From: Panicum virgatum
Lineage: Eukaryota; Streptophyta; Magnoliopsida; Poales; Poaceae
Direction of reading: 5' to 3'
DNA: 64,000 nt
Assembly (NCBI RefSeq): GCF_016808335.1
Contig: NC_053148.1
Span: 48,872,930-48,936,929 of the forward strand
A program made the translations under genes and the position numbers. Below, in pieces: positions 1 through 12,510 of this stretch; the stretch's first letter is position 1; every line of letters begins with the position of its first letter. The notes under the pieces are model-generated. The model was not told where the DNA came from, made no database searches, and saw only the letters and a list, made by a program, of their open reading frames with translations.

Positions 1-2240
1 GAGCCCCTCTCTGACGTGATGGCCGCGGCGGCCATGCGGGCATGCGGCCGATCGACGGCGTGAGGATCAGCGCCCCGGTGGGCGTGCATGTGCTCCACCG
101 CCCCAGCCAGCATGCAGATCGGAACCGCGTCTGGTCCAGCGTTTGGTCCAGCGAGTGCTAGGTGGCGGCGGAGACAATCCAGATCAAGTGCGAGCGCATG
201 ACCGATCAAGGCTCGCGTGTTGCCGGATGGATCCAGAAAACGATGTCCATCCATGCAAAAATAGATCCAGTTGGAAGAGCGTGCTGATAACGTGTTGTGA
301 AACTAATGATTCCGAATAGCGTCGCGTTGTCGATGATGAAAAACAATCACACAAATACAAAAGTAGACAATAAACAGATATATGATGGAGCTCTCTTCTC
401 ATTATTTTCTGAATAATCAATCTGTACAAAGCTCTTCCCTCTCCTCTCATATATATGGACCTGCAGGGTCAGAGCCCTACTTAGAGCCCAAGTTTCGGTA
501 GAATCCCGTTCGCATCCTACAGAGACACGTTTCATAACAGGAGGGAGGCCCGTGCGCTTGTCAGACTGTCACACACATCGGCGTGTGGCTCTGATCCGAT
601 TCAGACACCAAACACAGAGCGGCGCATAGCGGTATTGTTCGCATCAGTTCACATCAACCACCAATTAATTAGCAGTATATTTTTCCATAACAAATCAGCA
701 CCAGCCAGCGGCTACAGTCATCCAAACAGAGCGAAGCCGGCGACCTTCCTCCTCATCACTTGTCCAAATTTGTCCGGCCGATTCAGGAGTCCAAATTTCT
801 TTCAAAAAAAAAATTCAGGAGTCCAAAGGCAAACGCTGAGCGGTCACACACCGAAATCAGCTGGTCGTCCGCTGTCGCCGGCCCTCCTCCGTGGGAGACC
901 GAAAGCCACGCCTTCTTTACTACTACTAGCACAGCCAAGCCCTAGGGTGTACTCCGCCGCGCGCGTCCGATGGAACGAAGCAGCGGTTGTTGCTGTTGCT
1001 TGAATTCGACCACACATGCAGTGCAGGTGGTGAGCTTGGTTGCATTGCAGTGGAAGCAACACATCCTATTTGCTCTCCGCGGTATGGTCCATATCCGCTT
1101 CGGAGTTGGAGTTGTTTGTATAAATAAAAGCCGCCAGCACCAGCAGGTACGTACCTTTGTTTGATTGTTGCCTTCCAGCAGACGCGTGACAGAGACGCTT
1201 CTGTCTCCTCCTCCTCATCGTAGCAGCTCCAGCTAGTACATACCCCATTGCGTACGGATCCGTGCTATTAGCTACGACCATGCGATGGTACACAGGAGCA
1301 GGAGAGCTTCAGCTACGACTTCGAAAGCCAGCTAGCGTCTCGTCGGTGGGTGTAGAGGTGCAAATAAGTGCTCCTTAGGGTATCCATTGTCTCCCTTTTT
1401 AATTTCTCAAATTGAGCTTACACTTTGAAAAATTAATTAATACAGGCTTTTGAACTAAAGAAGGGCGGTGGATATCCTTAAGTGCGCCACTTTGCACCCC
1501 TAGATGGGTGCGTGTTTCTATCTACTTTCTAGAACGCGGGCGCGGGGCAATGCATACATGGATGGACAGTTTTGGTGAAGCATTCAAGCATACGTATTAC
1601 GTAACTGCCTTTGCCATCAAGACAGAGAAGGATGCAGCATCCAACTGCATGAATATCTCTACCAATCTACAGTCGCGATGGACGTTGGGCGTTGAGCTTC
1701 GTACAACAACAGTTTGCACTCTAGACACAGAATGAACGACGACGCAGCAACTGCTCCACTGGATAAATAAGGAACGACTCTTAGCATCTTTGTTTTTTTG
1801 CCCTCCCTTTCCATTTGAGCTTGTGAAGGCCGATCAAGAAGGTGAAGTTTATCCCTCTCAACTTTCAGATAAACTAATATAGCCCTTCAACTTTGATCTG
1901 AGGGTCAAGTCTATCTCTCAACTTTTAGATAAACCAATATAGTCCTTCAACGTTTGTCTGTGGGTCAAACTCATCCTTGTGTTATATTATACTCTATAAT
2001 AACATGATTTATGCAAAAAAAAATTCTCTTTACCGTTGTCTCCTGCCCCTTCTAAATTCCTCAAAAGTTTAGCTAAAAAATATTTAGCCAATGCAAGCAA
2101 ATCAGTGTAGTGGCATGAGCATCAATACTTTGGGGAGCTGGACATCACAAATGTTGAATTTGGAACATAGGATTTTATTTATCCATTCATCACATTAAGG
2201 GACCAGCTATTTTTCCTATCGAGAAAGAAATCACCCGAAC
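1..2240. other. Upstream intergenic DNA, no gene recognised
   Basis: I see no exon series or conserved protein motif on either strand here. The first 180 bases are GC-rich and could be the edge of a gene outside the window, but nothing confirms this. Around 1370-1500 and 1800-2200 the DNA is AT-rich and looks repeat-derived. Confidence 0.5.
1850..1969. repeat. Two-copy tandem repeat, period 60 bp
   Basis: The phrase CTCTCAACTTTCAGATAAAC at 1854 recurs 60 bases later with a few changes, followed each time by ATATAG-CCTTCAAC and GGGTCAA. The same kind of 'ctcaacttt' wording is common in grass DNA transposons, so this is probably a transposon remnant. Confidence 0.6.
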
Positions 2241-2454
2241 CGATGCAACTCACGGGACGGGGCAAGAAAAAGACACCTATCGGGACTGAATTTTCCGCTC
2301 CCGCTAACGTTGTTGGATCCCGGCATCTGCAAGCTACCGTGCTGGCAGCACAGCCACGTGCACGGTGCACCCCCGTACGTGCGTGCACACAGCCACACTC
2401 CCATCACCCGCCAAACAGCTCCACACAGCTGCTCGACCGCTCCAGATCTCGTCA

Positions 2455-2510
2455 GGCGCCTACAACACCGAAGGCCGCCGCCGGCGCCTACAACACCGAA
2501 GGCCGCCGCC
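2455..2510. repeat. 28-bp tandem duplication
   Basis: Two identical 28-bp units beginning GGCGCCTACAACACCGAAGG lie back to back (2455-2482 and 2483-2510), about 640 bp upstream of the GT61 start codon. This is a recent perfect duplication in the promoter-proximal region. Confidence 0.85.
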
Positions 2511-3149
2511 GGCGCACTAGTGTAAACCCAGCGCCAGCTGTTTTGTTTGGTTCCAACTACCAGTCGTCTCTAGCCGACACGCCAGCCCTGCCATTTCCCA
2601 ACGAGCCCAACGGTCGCCGTGCCACACCCTGCAGCCGGCCGGGCTTCGACGACGCATGGCAATTTCCACCTCGATCGATCCCGTCTCTCCCTTCACCTTA
2701 CCGTTGGTGGATGCGCGTGCGTGATGATGCCGGCTCGCCGGCCGTGTCGCGCGGCGACGGACGGAGACGGATACGACAGCCCAGGGCTGGTTGGTACGCC
2801 GCTGGGGCCGGCGGCTGGGCCAGCGGCACTCGCGCGCGCGGGCGGCGCGCCTTCACTTCCCGGGCCCCTCTCGTCCCGTCGGCTGTAGCTGCCGCAGTGG
2901 TTGCCTTTGCCTGCCCCAATCCCTATCGGGCGCCAGCGCCGCCCACCCACCACGCGAGGCCAGGCCAGGCCACCAACTTCTTCGATCTCCCTCCGCGGTT
3001 GGCGGTTGCTTTGCTTCGCCCGCCGCGGGGTCGCCGTCGATCAACGCGAACGGACCCGCGCCTGCCTTTAATACCCTCCGCTACACTGCTGCCGCCCGCT
3101 AGCTGCTTCGCGAGCTCCAGCCAGATCCAGAGAGACCCGGCGGCCGGCG

Positions 3150-4674
3150 ATGAAGCAGCCGAGGGGCCGGCAGGAGCCGCGCCGGATGGGCAACGCCTCC
3201 ATGGTCGTCACCATGCTCGTCTCCCTCTGCGTCCTCACCTACATCAAGGCGCGATACTGCTCCAACCCCTTCCGTACGTCCACCTGCAGTGCAGCTTCCT
3301 CTTTATCACTAGCTCTCTCTTTTCCGGCCGCCTCCATCGATCGAGCACGAGCTGGAGGAGCTGCAGAGCTGACGACGTCGATCTCAAGTCTGACCGATGC
3401 TTTCTCCTGCCTGCCTGCCTGCAGCCAAGCCGGCGGAGGAGCTGGAGGTGGTGGAGGTGGACGAGGACTACGACAGCACGAGGTACAAGCTGGACGGCCC
3501 CATCGGGGAGGAGGACTTCGACCCCAGCCGCCCGACCTGCTACAACACGAGCAAGCGCTCGGAGCGGTGCGCGGCGGTGGGGGACATCCGCGTCGACGGC
3601 AACCACTCCAAGATCTACATCAGCCCGCTGGACCGCGAGTGGCGGACCAAGCCGTACGCGCGCCGCCACGACCCCGTCGCCATGGACGACGTCCGCGAGT
3701 ACACGCTCGTGCCCTTCGGCGGCGCCAACCACACCGCCGTGCCGCCGCTCTGCACCGTCAACCACTCCGTCCCGGCCTTCCTCTTCTCCAACGGCGGCTT
3801 CGCCGGCAACCTCTACCACGACTACGCCGACGTGCTGGTGCCGCTCTTCACCAGCACGCACCACTTTGGCGGCGAGGTCCGGTTCCTGCTCAGCGGGATG
3901 AAGGACTGGTGGAACGACAAGTTCACGCCGCTCTTCCGCCAGCTGTCCCGGTACGAGGTCATCGACGTCGACAACGACCGGGAGGTCCACTGCTTCCCGC
4001 GGATCGTCATCGGCGCCACCTTCCACCGCGCCATGGGCATCGACCCCTCGCGCTCGCCGGGGGGCGTCACCGTCGCCGACTTCAAGCGCCTCCTCCGCCG
4101 CGCCTTCCGGCTGGAGCGCGCCGTGGCGTCGCGGTCGGGCGCGCCGCGCCGGGACCGGCCGCGCCTCCTCATCATCTCCCGCAAGAGCTCCCGCCGGTTC
4201 CTCAACGAGCGCGCCATGGCGCACGCGGCGGCGCGGGCGCGCTTCGACGTGCGCATCGCCGAGCCGGACAACCACACGGACATGCCCCACTTCGCGCGGC
4301 TGGTGAACTCGGCGGACGTGATGATGGGGGTGCACGGCGCCGGGCTCACCAACATGGTGTTCCTGCCCAGCCGCGCCGTGCTCATCCAGGTGGTGCCCTT
4401 CGGGGGGCTCGAGTGGCTCTCCAGGGTCACCTTCAAGGACCCGGCCAGGGACATGGACGTCAACTACATGGAGTACAACGTGTCGCTGGAGGAGAGCTCG
4501 CTGAGGGACCTCTACCCGGAGGACCATTTCTACCTCAACCACCCCTACGACGTGCACAAGAAGGGGTGGGACGCCATCAAGACGGTCTACCTCGACAAGC
4601 AGAACGTCAGACTCAACCTCACCAGGTTCACCAAGACGCTCGAGCAGGCGCGCGATCTCCTGCCCGAGCCCTGA
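3150..4674 (+). CDS. Glycosyltransferase family 61 (DUF563) protein, xylan-arabinosyltransferase-like
   Basis: The model is two exons, 3150-3273 and 3425-4674, giving 457 residues. The donor is CC/GTACGT, the acceptor GCAG/CC, and the split codon restores the frame. Residues 1-16 are basic and about 17-33 form one hydrophobic segment, so this is a type II Golgi membrane protein with a lumenal catalytic domain. The GT61 core is clear: a block with DREWRTKPYARR, then NGGFAGNLYHDYADVLVPLF, then the C-terminal MGVHGAGLTNMVFLP (about residues 342-356) and EYNVSLEESSLRDLYP. Family members in grasses add arabinose or xylose to the xylan backbone in the Golgi. The exact sugar cannot be read from sequence. 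Several N-x-S/T sites fit lumenal glycosylation. Coding GC is very high, which creates long open frames on the other strand and in other frames. The ATG used precedes the membrane anchor. Certain as GT61, open for the acceptor. Confidence 0.93.
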
Positions 4675-4928
4675 TCAAAGATCCTGCTGCTCGTCATGGA
4701 TGCCATGCCTTCAGATTGGCCAGGCACCTACTGCAACTGCAAGTGGTAGATAGGCTCGCTCACACCATGTCTTGAAACTCTTTTTTTGTTTTTGATTTTT
4801 TATTGGTTTTCTCTTCTCCTTTTTTCTTCTTCTTCTCCCCTCGTGTGGCAAGATTCATTTCTTTCATTGTTTTTTTTTTCTTTGGGCAAAGGAGGAGAGG
4901 AAACAAAGCAAAGGTCGTGTCATAGACA

Positions 4929-4985
4929 AGAGAGAGAGAGAGAGAGGGTGTGTCTAAGGTTAATTTACACACACACACACACACA
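4929..4985. repeat. AG and AC microsatellites
   Basis: An (AG)n run at about 4929-4946 and an (AC)n run at about 4967-4985 lie in the probable 3' untranslated region of the GT61 gene, preceded by T-rich sequence. Confidence 0.9.
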
Positions 4986-7319
4986 ATCACTGTAAATTGG
5001 TTGATTGTCGATAAATGCCAAGGCAGAGAAAAAGGTAAATTATTTGTCCATAGCCTATAGGGTGTGATGTGATCATCAACAATTTGCTTTCGATGAGATT
5101 CCCATCTAGAAGGCTTAGTTCTGCTTCCTGCAAACCCAAGCAGCCACTCTGGCCTCATCATGTCCCCCCTCATCCTCAACAACGGAGGCTTCGGACAGGC
5201 ATTCACTGAGGATCGGACTTGTTTAGGAGGAGGCTTTCACTTTATCTTAAAGCAGCATGCATGTATGTATGATGCTTAAAGTTCTCGCCAAACATTACTG
5301 TTGTTATCTTAAAGCACCAATCCCTCCTCCTCTGTTACTCCGAGAAGCCCGGTTTGCAACGAGTACAACCAGCTAAACATGACCGACCCCTAGCCCGTTG
5401 CCCTATCATGAAGAACGAAAAAGGTCTTAAACAAGCCATTGACGACCCAGCAAGGTGAAGTGGTTGCTGAACTGTTCTCCACACGAAAAAGGAAGGGCCG
5501 CCCGGCTGACAGGACAGTGGACCAACCTAAAGGAGTCGTTTCCTTTCCCCCTGAGCCAACCACAGATTATCTTTTACCTGTATATACAAACGTGTGAATT
5601 AGATGCCATCGATCAGCTGCGGAAAACGCCCAAGCAACCAACCATGGCATCCATCCTGAAGCATCCCGGAAAACCCTGAACTCCTTAAGCATAGCATGGA
5701 AAGTTTACACACTTTCTCCTCCTCTCTCTCTCTGTCCTTGGCGCGATTATTATCAGTAAATCCCTTTCTGATGAGGATCGATTAGCCCGCACGGTGAGCA
5801 GGTGGAGTATTGAGATTTGGAGACAGCTCAGCTTCCACGACAACCTCCCACTCCCGGATCGGAGCTACCAAATTTCCGTTGCTTCCTCGCCTTTCACGGT
5901 GCCATCATTGAGCAGCAGAAACCCGGAAAGAAACGTACTCCAAGTCCAAGATCATCACATGTAAGCTAAGTACCCCCTGCTTTTAGGCTGATAGCTCAGT
6001 CCTGCCAGATCCAAGATTGGAGCTGCTGCCATGGACCAAAGGAAGCACTTGCACACAGTTGTTACCATTATGTCTTCAAGAACCGAAATTGAAATTTAGC
6101 TAGAATTGATGCTCTAATTGCAGATGCATCCAAAAGGCTGGAATTTCATTATTTCACTATAACTTGCGTCTGAAAATTTCAGTGAGTGGATAAATGGTGA
6201 CAGGAGAGGATAAAAGATACCACAAAAGCACTGTCATCTGCGGCCAAACCAACAAAAAAAAATCTGAAGGAAATGTTACTGTTAAACAGGCAATGGGTGT
6301 GGTCATTGAAAATACCACTTCACTAAGATGCAGCTTAGACATCTTTGTCTCTGCTTTTGTCCAGTTCACCCCTTTGACTAAACTCGGCAATGGTACCTAA
6401 GCAGTAGAGCAAATGTAGCTTTTGGGTGCCTAAGGCCTAAGCTGACTCAGGTACCGCTTGACATAAGTAATACTTCTGTCCCAACAGGAGGAGGAACATG
6501 TATGATAAACGATATCCAAGGATACCTAGTTAAGTACTTTATACTAGTACTGTTTCAATATCATTATGACTTGATTATAGTGAAGCTTCAGAATTCCCTT
6601 CAAAATTGTTTAATCAAGCAGCACTCTCATCATAGTGAAGTTTCAGAATTCTTTTCTTTTGGGTTTGGTACCATGCGTGAAACATGAAAAATGTCACCTT
6701 TATATCATTAGGTAAATTTATTCGGAAATAGTCTAATACGACTTCAAAGAAGGTGGACATATTATAATGTAATGGTGCACCTTCTCCATTTTTGCCTGGA
6801 TCATGTGTATAATCGAGAGAGCTGTATCAACAACTAAAGCATGATGGAATGTAACATCAGATCCTTTAATGCATTCTTTAAGGTCGAAGCTACACTAAGT
6901 AACCTCAAGGAAAAGACAACTTGTTAGGTAGAGCAATGCATCATAATAGTAATTTAATGATTAGTGCTGTTTTTCTTAAACTGAGTGCGGATCTTAACAG
7001 TCTGATCTGGTAAAAAGAAGGGGTGGGGTGGGGGATAAATAAAAGCCTAGTCGCACCAACAGTTTACATGCTTTTATTTTCATCTGCTCCAACTGGAGCA
7101 ATAGTTGACAAAATGGGTTTGCAAAGACAATCTGTACTGTATTTTCTTATAAACTGTAGATCTAAATTTGTGATATACAGATATGTACCATGATCTAGTC
7201 ACATTGCTAGGTGGACCATGTATTTTTTCCAGTATAAGTCTCAAATGCTGGAGAAGTATGTATACTATATAAAAGAAAATAGCCACCTTTAAGGGAGGGA
7301 AAATCAAAACTGCTGATAT
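4986..7319. other. Intergenic region between GT61 and MATE genes
   Basis: AT-rich DNA between the 3' ends of two convergent genes. It should contain both 3' untranslated regions. I see no conserved exon, no RNA gene and no clear transposon ends. The short open frames here have no recognisable motifs. Confidence 0.5.
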
Positions 7320-10300
7320 TCAGGCTGATGTTATGCTTCCATCTGAACACCGAACTCTAGCCTGGGCCTTTTCAGCCTATAAAGAACAAAACAGAAGGTG
7401 TAAAGATAAATTAGTTATAAAGAACATAGTAAGATTCAGCACATCGCATCTCCTGAGGTGGTGGCCCGAGTAGAGTGCTGGTTGTAAATAGTAAACCAGT
7501 ATATAATGTTTCTTGCCCACAATATACTACTGCCAAGTTACCAGCGAGCATGAAAGTTAAACACAAAGTGCTACGCATGTTTAGGCCTGCCCTGGGTGGG
7601 GGCAAAGGCTTGATACAAAATTTGGAACTGAGGTGTTCCATGCATTTTCTGATGTACATTCAACAAATTTAACAAAAAAAGGATTAATTTATGCTATGCA
7701 TTTGTTTTTGAAAAGTAACTTCATAGGGAAGAAACCCTAGCAATCTACATAGATTAAGAGCCTGTTCGGCTGGCGGGTTTCCAGTGCTGGCTGGTGACCG
7801 CTACAGTTGGGGCTGGTGAACGTAATCACACACAATCACTGTAGCTACAATATAAAACAGCCACCCGGCCAGCGCTGGTTGTCCAGCCGAACAGGGCGTA
7901 ATTCTGCATGCACTTCACCATCTATGCAAACCTGCCCCCACTTGTACATTCATTACCCAGGCTGCACCCTCAAAGACAACTTTGTTAAGATTAAATTTAA
8001 AACTAGCTGCTATCCAATTTCAACAATAGAGACTAGACAGCATGCATTACTGATGGCAACATCATAAGTTTAAGGGTGTACCTCTTCATCCCAGCTGGTT
8101 CGAAGTATCAACACGATCAAAGCAAATATTTGCACTGCCATTGCACATATAATTCCCAACCAAAGGCCCTGAGCACATGAAAGGATCTCAGACCAGGAGC
8201 GGGAAGATCCGCAATATATTTTAGAATAGCAATAAAACATAGAACTTACCATGCCACCAATCTTCAGAACAAATGCAAAAGTAACAGCTGAAGGGAGACC
8301 GATAGCATAGTAAGCAAACAAGTTGATAAGTGAACATACTTTCTGCCAGCCACATCCTCGAGCCGCTCCTTAAATGCCATAACAGACAACCAAAAAATGT
8401 TGAACAATATCAGTTAGATAAATAATTACTGCTATTATGATTATAAAGTCGCATAAGAAAATCACTGACAACCGATTATTTTATATGTCAGCACAGGAAC
8501 TATTGCTCTTGTATATTGTCACTTTGTATATTGTCAACCTGCTGTGGCGGAAGCAATTAATTTACATGTATTGATTGCACCATGAGTCCAAGATCAAGTG
8601 GTCAGACAAAACAAAAGTTAGCATATATGCAATCTGACACTCAAATTATGGTACCTGCATATGGATTTCTCAACAGGGAGCAGAAATAAAATGTGATGCA
8701 AATGTGATTTACTAGGCATGTATTTATCCCAAACCTGATAGCGTGCATTGTATTCCATCCATGAAGTCAGAAGTAGCAAGAATTGGCATCATCATCGACA
8801 CATACTTCACAACCTCTTTTTCGTTGCTGTATAAATAACCCCAGATATTTCGCACCCATATAGTGATGATAGCTATAAAAAGGCCTTCAGTTAGGCACAT
8901 GATTCCTGAAATATAAATGGATAGGCGTGCTGCCTGTGGATTCCCAGCACCTAATTCATTCGAAACTCTAATACTGCAAAGCAAAAAGAGCCATGGATCA
9001 AAACTAGGTAACCACATGTTTTTTGTGTTTATGTCCGAAAAAACAAAAAAAAAAAGGTGTAGCATTCCTAATTTATGCTCATCCGACCTTGTTGCACTGC
9101 TGAGGCCACTTGGAATTGTATAAACCATCCACATTGTGTTTAGGCTGCAAAAGAGACGAAGTCACTTCACAACAAACACTGAGAGCATAATCCGTGATGC
9201 ATGGTTGATGCACACGACATGACTATCATGAGAAATGAAAATGAAAACACATACAACTGTAAAGTGATGAGCCGTGTTACAGAACAATGTTGGATCTAAA
9301 AGAAGTCATCAGTTTGGTTTGCTTACCTGGTGGACAAAATTGAAGTTTCCAGTTTTGGATCTGGAAGAAATCCTGCTAGGAGAACCACCATCTCAAATGC
9401 CCAATACTCCAAGCTGAGCTATCTTGCAAGTCAGATAACCAGTTCCATGCAGAAAGTAGGTAAACCACACATCAAAACATAAAGTTGTCGTTGAGATCTT
9501 ATTGAAATACATGTTTGTGTTTTTTCCCCAATGCTGCCCCATATCAGGCTTACCAGGTCATAAAAGTAGATGGAATGGCTAGCCTCATATATTCTTTGAC
9601 ATCCTTTAAACTTAGTGCCTCCCTAGACCATCCTTTCCAACTCCTTCTGCCAGCTTCAGAGACTTTAATATATATTGCTAGCAATGCCACATTGAACCAA
9701 TAAGATATTGAGATCGCCAAAGCTGCACCTTTGTGACCAAGGCCAAATGTTTGAACCAGGAACCAGCATAGCATAATGTGAAGTAGCAAAGTAAGTCCAG
9801 AGCAAACTACCAATATTTGGACAATATTTTGGGTCTGCAGGAATCTGGTGACGCACTGAAGCAAGCCATATGCGAAAAGACCAGGAATCAACCACTGAGC
9901 ATACAGTCCAGCTTCAGATGATATTTCAGGATTTTGACCAAGAGAAATAAGGATTTGACCAGTGAAGGCCAAAATAAAGGCCAGAGGCACACCCATAAAC
10001 ATAAGAACAATTATAGCCCTTTGTGCGTGTGTCCCAAGCATATTATATTGTCTTGCTCCATATGATTGTCCACAAAAGGTATCCAGTGCGCTTCCCATAC
10101 CCAGCTTCACATGGAAATGAGGGGCACAAATATCATTAAATTTATTTGTATTACAGTAGGCATCAGTGCATCACGCAGTAGAGCATTCAGCATTGGGCAG
10201 ACAACTTAAAATACATACTCAGTTGTTGTTACTCAGTACTCACTAGTCACTACACTACTACCAGTTAAGTAGTTAGTACAATTATGAAGCTTGTGGAAAG

Positions 10301-10743
10301 CCAATTGGATTAATTACACAGTATTAATAGAATTCGTACTAATTTTGGCTATAAAGCGCTCAAACAAGTAGCTCCTACGTCTACGATGCACATATTCATA
10401 TTCACATTTTCCCCCTGCTAGTCATGCACAAGCAGTAGCGCGGAGTTAAACAGTTGAGTGAAGCGCGGTTGCTACGTACCAGGACGCTGAAGCCGGTCAC
10501 GTTGGCAAAGGAGGCGGCGACGGAGGCGCCGGAGAGCGAGAGCTCGCCGAGGTGCCCGGCGAACATGACGGAGACCACCTGCAGGCTGTATTGGAGCAGG
10601 CTGCAGGCCACCAGCGGCGCCGCGAGCTCCACCTGCCGCCGCACCTCCGCCCCCACCGCGGCGCGCGGAGGAGCGCGGGGCAGGAGGAGAGGCGAGGACG
10701 CCGCCGTGGCGGCCGACGTGCTCGACTCCGCCGCGCCGCCCAT
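7320..10743 (-). CDS. MATE-family (DETOXIFICATION) efflux transporter
   Basis: Eight exons on the minus strand: 10480-10743, 9554-10104, 9327-9413, 9088-9144, 8735-8973, 8250-8368, 8082-8168 and 7320-7376. They give 486 residues, the usual length for plant MATE carriers, and every junction keeps frame. The protein begins with a polar Ala/Ser-rich tail, then VRRQVELAAPLVACSLLQYS and the first MatE repeat. Family hallmarks are visible: SGASVAASFANVTGFSVL, GMGSALDTFCGQSYGARQY, CLEYWAFEMVVLLAGFLPDP, RVSNELGAGNPQAAR and ARGCGWQ. About twelve membrane helices are expected. Plant MATEs export organic acids, alkaloids, flavonoids or xenobiotics from the cytosol using proton or sodium exchange, at the vacuole or plasma membrane. 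The substrate is not predictable here. An ATG 45 codons upstream is in frame, but the one at 10743 starts a normal MATE N terminus. The last exon is only 19 codons including the stop, so it is the least certain piece. Confidence 0.93.
7758..7898. mobile_element. 141-bp MITE in the last MATE intron, TAA target duplication
   Basis: The ends are inverted copies: GAGCCTGTTCGGCTGG on the left and the complement of CGCCCTGTTCGGCTGG on the right. Both are flanked by TAA (7755-7757 and 7899-7901). TIR sequence and a 3-bp TWA-type duplication fit a Tourist/PIF-Harbinger MITE. It lies in intron 7 of the MATE gene. Confidence 0.8.
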
Positions 10744-11032
10744 TTCGCGATGGCCTCCTGACGACTTGGTGCCTGTGTTTGACTCGACTTGATTGGAGCC
10801 TGGAGGTATAGTTTGGTTTCGGAGCGTCGTCTCGTCTGATTGGTCGCGCAATGTGCAACGCAGCACATGCAATTGCAAGGCAAGGGGGTGGATTATATGG
10901 GCCGGGCCAGACTTTTCAAAGGCCAGGTGGTGGCGTGGTGCATGAGTGCTAAAATCTGCTGAACTCTCTTTGCGTGTATTTTTTATAGATATTTTTTCAA
11001 AGGTTAGGTGGTGTCAGCGCAGCACTTGCAAG

Positions 11033-11290
11033 TAGATCTGATCATCTATCGGGTCGGGTCGGGTTCGGATCGGGTCACTTTGGGTTTTGGGTCAAAAAAA
11101 TGTTGGCCCATGATATGGTCGGATCGGGTCGGGTTCGAGTTGGCCTGCAATTTTGTGTGTAATTTTCGGGTTGGATCGGATTTTTTTTGAGTTCGGGGTC
11201 AAATATTTTGGCCCATACCCGACCGGGTCGGATTTTTTTCGGGCGGGTTGGATCGGGTTTATCGGGTCAGGTTACCCGTGATCAGGTCTA
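11033..11290. mobile_element. 258-bp hAT-like MITE rich in GGGTCGGGT
   Basis: Inverted ends TAGATCTGATCA and TAGACCTGATCA (the latter on the complementary strand) are flanked by identical 8-bp direct repeats CTTGCAAG at 11025-11032 and 11291-11298. An 8-bp duplication and TAG start are typical of hAT elements. The interior repeats ATCGGGTCGGGT-like words in many variants and has no coding capacity. Confidence 0.78.
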
Positions 11291-11402
11291 CTTGCAAGGC
11301 AAGGTGGTGCAGGAGTAAGTTTTTTATTAAATATATTTTTTATAAATACTACTAGTCAAAATGTTATCGCAGATTCAGAAACATTACCACGGTAATATTC
11401 CC

Positions 11403-11454
11403 GTGACATTGAGTCACTAACGTGTGGATCCACATGTCAGTGACTCAATGTCAC
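11403..11454. repeat. 52-bp near-perfect palindrome centred on GGATCC
   Basis: The 16-bp arms GTGACATTGAGTCACT and AGTGACTCAATGTCAC are exact inverse complements. The 20 bases between them are themselves an almost perfect palindrome around GGATCC at 11426-11431. It could be the core of a fold-back transposon. No flanking duplication is obvious. Confidence 0.85.
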
Positions 11455-11929
11455 AAACTCACAACAATGTCATCGTGACAATGTCATTGAATCTCACCCT
11501 TGTAGCAGTGTTGATGTCCTTGTGGACTTCATATTTTCCATCAAAGAAAGTTCCAAATACTGTAGAAGTGAAGTGAAGTCCAATCATGGTGCGAGCAAGG
11601 CAAGGAAGAGGCACCCGAAAGGTACGGAAGGCATGTTAATCCGTGGTGCGAAACAAACGGCCGCATTTTTTCTTGAGGTAAGCACTAGAGGGGGTGGCCA
11701 ATGCATAGGGAGGATTGGAGGATTTTAAAGTGATGGTTGCTGCAGGCTGGAGGAGTCACGTGGCACCTTTATTTTTCTTTATTTTAAAGTGACGTGAGGC
11801 ATGTCAATGAGATAACAACAATATATATATATATATCTAATTTTGATATTTTTAATGGTACAAATTCAATTTTCACTTTATTATATGACAAACATTCTAA
11901 CGTTTTTTTATATAAACCGACCCGTGGAT

Positions 11930-12510
11930 CACGGGGCTCACGGCATAGACATCCCGGTTGTTCTCCAACCTGAGCAGGTCTACCGTCTTCGCTGCCTAGG
12001 CCGCGGCCGATTGCTTGCACATGGTGGCTCGTTGGCCCTGACGGATGCTTTGCCGCCGTGATCATATTGGTTGGTGGATGCTTTGCCACCTGTGGTTACT
12101 TCGAGTTTGGCGGATGCTTTGCTGTTTTTCCTCTACTCTGGCGGATGCTTTGCCGCCGTGATCGTGCTATTCGGTCAATGCTTCGCCACCGTCTCGTGCT
12201 TCATGCTTGCTCTCCCTTGGTATCTTTGGCGACAGTATTTTTTGTAGGTCCTCTTGGGGTGGCTTTGTTTGGGTGGCTGGTTTGATGTCTCCCTTCGTGT
12301 TTCTTCTGCTGTCCACCTGTTGTGTTAGTGGCTACGGCTGTTTCGTGTGTTTGTTTGTACTTTTTCTTCAATATTTCTTTATCATTAGTCCTTTGTGCTA
12401 TTGTGTTGGTCAAGCTCTGTTTGGCCGCAACAAGTTTATGTCTGTAACTGCTTTCTTCTTAATGAAAAACGTGCTCAAGCACTGTCGCGAAAAATACTAT
12501 ATACATGAAG
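11930..12510 (+). mobile_element. Possible LINE 3' region with repeated GGATGCTTTGCC motif
   Basis: A segment with four to five variants of GGATGCTTTGCCGCC (about 12040-12190) is followed by T-rich sequence and an end reading TTCTTCTTAATGAAAAACGTG and CACTGTCGCGAAAAA. That wording resembles the 3' ends of grass L1-type LINEs. No reverse transcriptase coding and no clear target duplication were found, so the assignment is tentative. Confidence 0.35.

Noticed and set aside
2243..3901. 552-codon plus-strand open frame
   Set aside because: Lies partly in the promoter and first intron of GT61 and then runs out of frame through its exon. Low-complexity Arg/Thr/Ser content is a shadow of the GC-rich coding sequence.
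3244..4557. 437-codon antisense open frame
   Set aside because: Mirror of the GC-biased third positions of GT61. Its His/Val/Glu/Arg-rich product has no family features.
12040..12190. GGATGCTTTGCCGCC repeats as a possible CRISPR-like or satellite array
   Set aside because: Spacing and sequence are irregular and the host is a plant nuclear genome. It is better explained as part of a LINE-like repeat.
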